Shown in pieces: positions 7,149 to 11,364 of a DNA stretch of 11,364 nucleotides. This stretch comes from Sandaracinaceae bacterium (GTDB lineage: Bacteria; Myxococcota_A; Polyangia; Polyangiales; Sandaracinaceae): positions 1-11,364 of the forward strand of contig JANWYL010000088.1 in the NCBI GenBank assembly GCA_025056955.1. The letters are read 5' to 3'. Made by a program: the position numbers and the translations under genes. Numbering within the stretch: the stretch's first letter is position 1; each line of letters starts with the position of its first letter. The notes under the pieces were generated by a model. That model was not told where the DNA came from and did no database searches. It worked only from the letters and a program-made list of their open reading frames with translations.

Positions 7149-8194
7149 GATACGATCCCTACGCGCAGCACTTTCCCATCCAAGTGACGAAGCGCTTCTC
7201 CATGAATCAAAAAATCATCAGGAGGTTGAGGGCCTTCAGCAAAGGCGATCACACCAAACTTGAACCATGGCATCGGCCAAGGGTCTTTTTCATATGATGC
7301 AATCATTTGCCAATCCCAAAGGTTGTGAGATACCCAAAGATGGGCCGATCGGCTGGTGCAGCCTGGACCAAGCTCGACAGTGGTTTGCGCCACGGCACTT
7401 CCATCCAAAAAGCGCTTGATGTACCAGACAGGGCCAGGGAAGGCCTGGCCTTCTTCAAGGCTGGATTGCCCTCGCTTCCATCGCTGGAGGTGGGGGACCT
7501 GAAATTGACTGTCCATGATCCAGATCAATGCATCGGGCTCGAAAAGCAACGCAACGGTGCGCCACCTTTGGCTTCCATCCCCATGTCGGGTGAGGGAGTG
7601 AAAACCCTTGTCAGATGCTTCAAACAGATAGCACTCACCCTCCAGATCTCCAGAAGTGATCCACAGAGAGGGGGAAAAAGGGTCTGCGTAAATCCCGTGC
7701 ACATGCCTGATGTGGTGAGGAGGGAAAACGTAAATCGACTGAAAAGAGCGGCCATCATCGTAAGATGCCCAGATTGGGACTTCTTCCCTTCGGGGGTTTG
7801 CATCATACTCGCCAAAAAAGATTCCAGCGCGGGTGACTGCGATTCCACAATGAAGCACGTTGCGGGAGCGCCATAGACATGCGGCTTCAGAGAGGCGCTC
7901 CTTTTTTAAATCGTAAAAGAAAACCACCCCCCTATAGATAACGACAATCCCATCTCCCTCTGCGTTAAAAACAGCACTTGACTTGTCAGTTCTGGTCAAT
8001 CGTCGCAGAAGGCGAGTTGAAGCGAAGATTGGATGCAATCGGGAGGCAGGAAGCGAAAAAGCAAAAGAACGACCTCGAATTTTCCCCCAAAAGCGATGGG
8101 CTCGACTCAAAAGAATCGTGCCTGAACCTGGGTCATAGTGGTGGGCTATTTCTGCATCGATCACCTCGTGCACACGCAAGTAAGGTGAGCCCAT
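7145..8194 (-). CDS. Asp-box beta-propeller (sialidase-like fold) protein, possibly glycan-related
   Basis: 349 aa from ATG 8194. The sequence alternates short strands rich in aromatic residues with turns, as expected for a BNR/sialidase-like beta-propeller. One Asp-box is clear at SYDDGRSF (144-151; pattern S-x-D-x-G-x-x-F/W). Other landmarks are GEYDANPRREEVPIW (128-142), IRHVHGIYADPF (162-173), TSGDLEGECYLF (180-191) and GSQRWRTVALL (207-217). I recognise this pattern from uncharacterised proteins annotated as glycosidase-like in surface-polysaccharide clusters. The catalytic triad-arginine and nucleophile-tyrosine context of true sialidases cannot be established by eye, so an enzyme activity is not claimed. 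There is no signal peptide, so it should be cytoplasmic. It starts 16 nt after the oxoamine synthase stop, lacks a Shine-Dalgarno, and overlaps the next gene by ATGA. Confidence 0.72.
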   Translation of the reverse strand: MGSPYLRVHEVIDAEIAHHYDPGSGTILLSRAHRFWGKIRGRSFAFSLPASRLHPIFASTRLLRRLTRTDKSSAVFNAEGDGIVVIYRGVVFFYDLKKERLSEAACLWRSRNVLHCGIAVTRAGIFFGEYDANPRREEVPIWASYDDGRSFQSIYVFPPHHIRHVHGIYADPFSPSLWITSGDLEGECYLFEASDKGFHSLTRHGDGSQRWRTVALLFEPDALIWIMDSQFQVPHLQRWKRGQSSLEEGQAFPGPVWYIKRFLDGSAVAQTTVELGPGCTSRSAHLWVSHNLWDWQMIASYEKDPWPMPWFKFGVIAFAEGPQPPDDFLIHGEALRHLDGKVLRVGIVS

Positions 8195-8210
8195 GATTGA
8201 TTTCTAAAAC

Positions 8211-9473
8211 TTAGGGCCCAATGTAAGAAGACGAAGGAGTGTCGTCAAGCGGCTCGCCGCTTTGGACAAAGAAGGCTTGACCATAGAGGTCGAGAAGCTC
8301 AAGGGCGCGATTCATGTCTTCGTGGCTGTGTCCGCGGGTGATGTTCAAGCGGAGGCGTTCCTCGCCTTGTTTGACTCCTGGGTAGGTGATCGGCACCATG
8401 AGCACACCGTTTTCAAGGAGGGCAAGGTGCATAAAGAGCGCTTTGCGCTCGTCACGGCACATGATCGGCATGATATGGGTGTTTGAGGCCCCAAGATCGA
8501 AGCCAAGTTCAAGCAAAGACTTGCGCATGTAGGCGGCTTTTTCTTTGAGTTCTGCGACGAGGGCTGGCCCCTCGCTTTCAAGCATGTCGAGAATTGTGCT
8601 TGCGGCGGCAACAATTGGGACTGGCAGGGTGGCTGAAAAAAGGAAAGACCGCGCCCGGTGCTTGATGTGGTCGACGACTTCTTCATCGCCGAGGATGATT
8701 CCTCCAATTCCGCCAAAGGTCTTCGAAAAGGTCGAAACGATCACGAGCTGCTCTATGGGAAAGCTGCCTTCGAGACCATGCTCTTCGAGAATGCCGCGGC
8801 CATGGGTCCCAAGCGTGCCCGTGCCGTGCGCATCGTCGAGGATGACGCAGGCGCCGTGGCGTTTGCACACATCGAGAAGCTCCTTAATCGCTGCTTGGTC
8901 GCCATCGAGCGAATAGACCCCTTCGAAGCAAACGAGGGCGTTTTTGCGTTCGCGGGTGCGCAATACCCGCTCAAGTGAACGTGCGGAATTGTGATTAAAG
9001 AAGCGAACTTCGGCCCCGTTTTTGGGCACTCCTGCTGCAAGAAAACTCCCGTCAAGGATGCATGCATGGCTGAGTTGGTCAAGGATGATTGTGGTTTCGG
9101 CATCGGCCAGCGCCATGATCGCCCCCACCATGGCCTGGTAACCGGTTGTTGTGATCAAGGCCTTGGGCATGCGAAAGAAGGCAGCAAGGCGTTCCTCGAG
9201 CTCGACATGGGCCACTGTGGTGGCTTGCACGCGGGAGCTTGAAAGGCCGCACGCATAGCGATCCACCGCGGCTTTGGCTGCTTCCTTTACTTTGGGATGG
9301 TTTGTGAGGCCGAGGTAGTCATTGGAGCTGAAGTTGACGATGGGCTTGCCATTGATTGTGGTGTGAAGCCCTCCGCTTTCAAAGGGACGAAAGTAAGGGT
9401 ACACCTGCTTTTCCCAGGCTTCGCGGATGCGAGCAAGTTCAGAATGGGCCTTGGCCTTGATCCAGCTCGTCAT
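8211..9473 (-). CDS. PLP-dependent alpha-oxoamine synthase (AONS/KBL/serine palmitoyltransferase family)
   Basis: 420 aa from ATG 9473, close to the usual family length. Enzymes of this family condense an amino acid with an acyl-CoA or acyl-ACP and lose CO2, giving an alpha-amino ketone. Visible motifs are FSSNDYLGLTNHP (48-60), SSRVQ (79-83), the PLP-stacking histidine in LDQLSHA (H136), ILDDAHGTGTLG with D213 and H216, and the Schiff-base lysine K251 in STFSKTFGGIGG. The C-terminal domain ends with LRLNITRGHS (374-383). All catalytic residues are present. The TFSK rather than TLGK context and RVQATTVAHVELE resemble serine palmitoyltransferase or KBL-like members more than BioF. No other biotin gene is nearby, so BioF is a less likely label. 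Amino acid and acyl substrates cannot be read from the sequence. It lies 58 nt after the ketosynthase-like gene in the same unit. Confidence 0.93.
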   Translation of the reverse strand: MTSWIKAKAHSELARIREAWEKQVYPYFRPFESGGLHTTINGKPIVNFSSNDYLGLTNHPKVKEAAKAAVDRYACGLSSSRVQATTVAHVELEERLAAFFRMPKALITTTGYQAMVGAIMALADAETTIILDQLSHACILDGSFLAAGVPKNGAEVRFFNHNSARSLERVLRTRERKNALVCFEGVYSLDGDQAAIKELLDVCKRHGACVILDDAHGTGTLGTHGRGILEEHGLEGSFPIEQLVIVSTFSKTFGGIGGIILGDEEVVDHIKHRARSFLFSATLPVPIVAAASTILDMLESEGPALVAELKEKAAYMRKSLLELGFDLGASNTHIMPIMCRDERKALFMHLALLENGVLMVPITYPGVKQGEERLRLNITRGHSHEDMNRALELLDLYGQAFFVQSGEPLDDTPSSSYIGP

Positions 9474-9491
9474 GATGGGGCTGAGATAGCA

Positions 9492-9524
9492 AATCGAAGC
9501 CCGCTCAACAAAGGCTTCCCGATT
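9492..9524. repeat. Intercistronic imperfect inverted repeat
   Basis: AATCGAAGCC (9492-9501) pairs with GGCTTCCCGATT (9513-9524), with a 2-nt bulge on one arm and an 11-nt loop. It lies within the 58-nt gap between the ketosynthase-like and oxoamine synthase genes. On the transcribed (minus) strand it is not followed by a T-run, so it is not a terminator. It may affect processing or relative expression of the two genes. Confidence 0.35.
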
Positions 9525-9531
9525 CGAAGGC

Positions 9532-10764
9532 CTAGGAGGCCCGCTTCATTACCAGAGCGCTCGCGCTTCCATAGTAGCCCATCGAGATGATGAGAACCAC
9601 ACTCAGCGCTTCTGGAAGCTTTCCAAGCAACAAGGGAGCAGGACGCAAGCCCTCAAGCCAGGCCACGGCAGCGGCCATGCTCAATGCGCTTGCGGCTGCA
9701 AAAGACTCTCCAAAAAGGGATTTTGGGGCCACCACAGCCACGTCTTCTCCAAAGACTTGCTCGATGGCTCGAAGCTCTGCCGCATCGTAGCGCGGAAGCC
9801 CAGAAACACTTGAGACCACAAGGGAGACGGCATCTGGCGCAAACCCTGCGTCGTCAAGGGCAGCCCTGATCGCTCGGGCCACGGCCAAAGGGGTGGGATT
9901 GAGGAGGAGGGCTTCGTGGGTCGGAGGCTCAAAGGCGGTGCCGTAGCCTGCAATCAGGGCGCGAATCCTGGCATTCCGCCTCTTGGCATCTTCTTTGCGC
10001 TCTACAACGAGATAAGCCGCTCCTTCCCCCAGGTGCAACCCGGTCGAACAATCGCTTCCTGGTTCCCACGGGGCCTCTCCTTCGGCAATGGCCCCAAGCT
10101 TTCGAAATGCAGTGTAGAGCGGTTCAGAGATCACCTCTCCGCCTCCCACAAGGAAGGCCTTGGCCCGACGATGAGCGAGATGGGTTTCGGCCACAAGCAC
10201 GGCGTCGATCGAACCGGTGTTCCCATTGACAATCGTTGTGTTTGGGGCCCGCAAATCTTCCCAGATGCTCACGTAGCCTGCGCTTGCGTTGATGACTGTA
10301 TTGGGGAAGCGGGCAGGGTTGATGTAACGCGGATCTTCGAGTTCAGCCACAAGGTTGAGCTCGGTGATTGCGTCAAGCGAGCCATAGGCCGTGGCCGAAC
10401 ACAGACCCAAGTCGTCTGGTCCAAGTGGACCTATGAAGGCTCCATCGCGTTTGATTTCTGCATCTTCAAGCGCTCGCTTGGCAGCAACGACCAGGTATTT
10501 GGTGAGCCGATCGAGGTTTCGATGCCCCTTTTCACCAAGCAGGGCATTGGCATCGAAGGCGCGGCACTCAGCGGTGCGGGCCAGGGGAAGCCAGGTGCTT
10601 GCTTCCTCGCGGTGTGGGTTTTTGTCGTCTTTTAGGGCAATTGATGGGCCGCTGAAAGCAATGGTTTTTGCCTTCTCTGGCTCAGCCAAAGCTTGCTTGA
10701 AAGAGCCATAATCAAGGGCAAAGGGGGCAAGAGTGCCAACCCCCGTGACAGCAAGCGGTTTCAT
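9532..10764 (-). CDS. Ketosynthase-fold protein lacking the Cys-His-His catalytic triad
   Basis: 410 aa, about the size of FabF (412 aa). The start is ATG 10764 (MKPLAVTGVGT), the normal ketosynthase N-terminus. The frame stays open upstream to 11310, but that part lies antisense to ileS. The fold landmarks align well, including NASAGYVS, VNGNTG, FLVGGGE, GEGAAYLVVE and DAAELRAIEQVFG. The catalytic positions are all changed. The active-site Cys of A-C-x-x-G is G181, the first His of NAHGTST is S319 (fixed by the spacing to D327), and the second His of KSxxGH is E353. The conserved Lys (K348) remains. The C-terminal glycine loop also diverges (SMGYYGSAS instead of NSFGFGGTN). It cannot act as a normal condensing enzyme. 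It may resemble chain-length-factor partners of type II systems, or be a scaffold. No active ketosynthase or acyl carrier protein is in the window. Confidence 0.88.
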   Translation of the reverse strand: MKPLAVTGVGTLAPFALDYGSFKQALAEPEKAKTIAFSGPSIALKDDKNPHREEASTWLPLARTAECRAFDANALLGEKGHRNLDRLTKYLVVAAKRALEDAEIKRDGAFIGPLGPDDLGLCSATAYGSLDAITELNLVAELEDPRYINPARFPNTVINASAGYVSIWEDLRAPNTTIVNGNTGSIDAVLVAETHLAHRRAKAFLVGGGEVISEPLYTAFRKLGAIAEGEAPWEPGSDCSTGLHLGEGAAYLVVERKEDAKRRNARIRALIAGYGTAFEPPTHEALLLNPTPLAVARAIRAALDDAGFAPDAVSLVVSSVSGLPRYDAAELRAIEQVFGEDVAVVAPKSLFGESFAAASALSMAAAVAWLEGLRPAPLLLGKLPEALSVVLIISMGYYGSASALVMKRAS

Positions 10765-10854
10765 GCGGCTTTGTCTAAGATGGCACCTTGTTTTTTTGGA
10801 TGCACGCCGAATCCGGTCGGCTTGGTTTCGATTCTTTTGGTAAGAAGCACCATC
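10765..10854. promoter_or_regulatory. Short divergent intergenic region between the biosynthetic unit and ileS
   Basis: These 90 nt must hold, or lie next to, promoters for the minus-strand four-gene unit and for ileS. It contains a 7-T run (about 10791-10797) and a small inverted repeat GCCGA/TCGGC (10806-10810 and 10817-10821) with a 6-nt spacer. No convincing -35/-10 pair or T-box leader is visible. Confidence 0.3.
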
Positions 10855-11364
10855 ATGTTCGAACGCGTGCCGACCCAGGTGTGCTTTCCTGAAATCGAAA
10901 AACAGATTCTCGAATTTTGGAGGACGTATCGGATTTTCGAACGCAGTGTCGAAGCGAGGCGTGGAAACAAGCCCTTCGTTTTTTACGAGGGGCCGCCCAC
11001 GGCCAACGGCATGCCTCATCCGGGGCATGTGCTCACGCGTGTGATGAAGGACGTGATCCTGCGCCACCGGGCCATGAAAGGCCACTTTGTGCCAAGGCGG
11101 GGGGGGTGGGACACGCACGGCCTCCCCGTGGAAGTCGAAGTGGAAAAAGAACTCGGTCTGAGTGGCCGCGAGTCGATTCTCCGCTATGGGGTCGAAGCCT
11201 TCACTTTTCGGTGCATCGAGTCGGTCTTTCGCTACATCGACGAATGGCGGCGCATGACCGAGCGCATCGCCTTTTGGATCGATCTTGACAATGCCTATGT
11301 CACTTTTCACCGCTCCTACGTTGAGAGCGTGTGGTGGGCCCTCAAGGTCCTTTTTGAACGGGGG
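10855..11364 (+). CDS. ileS: Isoleucyl-tRNA synthetase, N-terminal part (runs off window)
   Basis: 170 codons are visible from ATG 10855, open to the right edge. The enzyme charges tRNA-Ile with isoleucine in the cytoplasm; full-length proteins are about 900-1100 aa. Diagnostic features are the Rossmann-fold start FVFYEGPPTANG (41-52) and the HIGH-type signature PHPGH (54-58). GWDTHGLPVEVEVEKELG (84-101) is typical of the isoleucyl/valyl/leucyl group and is closest to IleRS. The PHPGH form and overall character suggest the eukaryote-like IleRS2 type, which is often less sensitive to mupirocin; this is an inference from the N-terminus only. The KMSKS loop and editing domain lie outside the window. 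The upstream sequence holds only a weak AAGAAG purine stretch. Confidence 0.93.
   Translation, partial: MFERVPTQVCFPEIEKQILEFWRTYRIFERSVEARRGNKPFVFYEGPPTANGMPHPGHVLTRVMKDVILRHRAMKGHFVPRRGGWDTHGLPVEVEVEKELGLSGRESILRYGVEAFTFRCIESVFRYIDEWRRMTERIAFWIDLDNAYVTFHRSYVESVWWALKVLFERG

Noticed and set aside
6501..7187. 228-codon plus-strand frame
   Set aside because: It is antisense to the formyltransferase gene and has no recognisable pattern.
8211..9473. Labelling the oxoamine synthase as BioF (biotin synthesis)
   Set aside because: No other biotin gene is present, and the lysine motif context (TFSKTFGG) and neighbours suit another acyl/amino-acid pair; only the family is assigned.
9916..10635. 239-codon plus-strand frame
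   Set aside because: It is the shadow of the ketosynthase-like gene, which has clear fold motifs on the other strand.
10765..11310. Upstream in-frame extension of the ketosynthase-like gene (about 182 codons)
   Set aside because: It lies antisense to the IleRS N-terminal coding region, and MKPLAVTGVGT is the normal ketosynthase start.

Overview
This window of about 11.4 kb, at moderate GC (local blocks range from about 35 to 70 percent), looks like the chromosome of a Gram-negative bacterium. A long PlsB-type glycerol-3-phosphate acyltransferase, a large cytoplasmic TPR protein and an isoleucyl-tRNA synthetase carrying a PHPGH signature would suit a Myxococcota or other deltaproteobacterial-type genome. 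That placement is a low-confidence impression, because no phylogenetic marker here is decisive. No tRNA, rRNA, CRISPR array, insertion sequence or phage gene is seen. Both ends cut genes: plsB on the left and ileS on the right.

Layout: (1) 1-2120, minus: plsB, intact to the left edge and missing its C-terminus. (2) 2121-2269: divergent intergenic region. (3) 2270-4735, plus: cytoplasmic TPR scaffold-like protein with a perfect Shine-Dalgarno sequence. It is followed after 17 nt by 4753-5850, plus: an exported TPR-like protein. (4) 10764 down to 5847, minus: a compact four-gene unit. In transcription order it holds a ketosynthase-fold protein that has lost all three catalytic residues, a PLP-dependent alpha-oxoamine synthase, an Asp-box beta-propeller protein, and a two-part formyltransferase. 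The last two overlap by ATGA, and the unit converges on the TPR pair with the two stop codons overlapping. (5) 10765-10854: short divergent intergenic region. (6) 10855 to the end, plus: start of ileS.

The item most worth attention is the four-gene unit. An alpha-oxoamine synthase makes an alpha-amino ketone from an acyl thioester and an amino acid. A formyltransferase of the type that N-formylates amino sugars could cap such an amine or a sugar. The propeller protein resembles uncharacterised proteins I associate with surface-polysaccharide loci. The ketosynthase homologue has Cys->Gly, His->Ser and His->Glu, so it cannot work as a normal condensing enzyme and may act as a chain-length-factor-like partner or scaffold. 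A modified amino-lipid or glycolipid pathway, loosely like the AONS-like acyltransferase plus ketosynthase pairing in rhizobial rkp capsule loci, is a reasonable inference. It is not demonstrated by the sequence.
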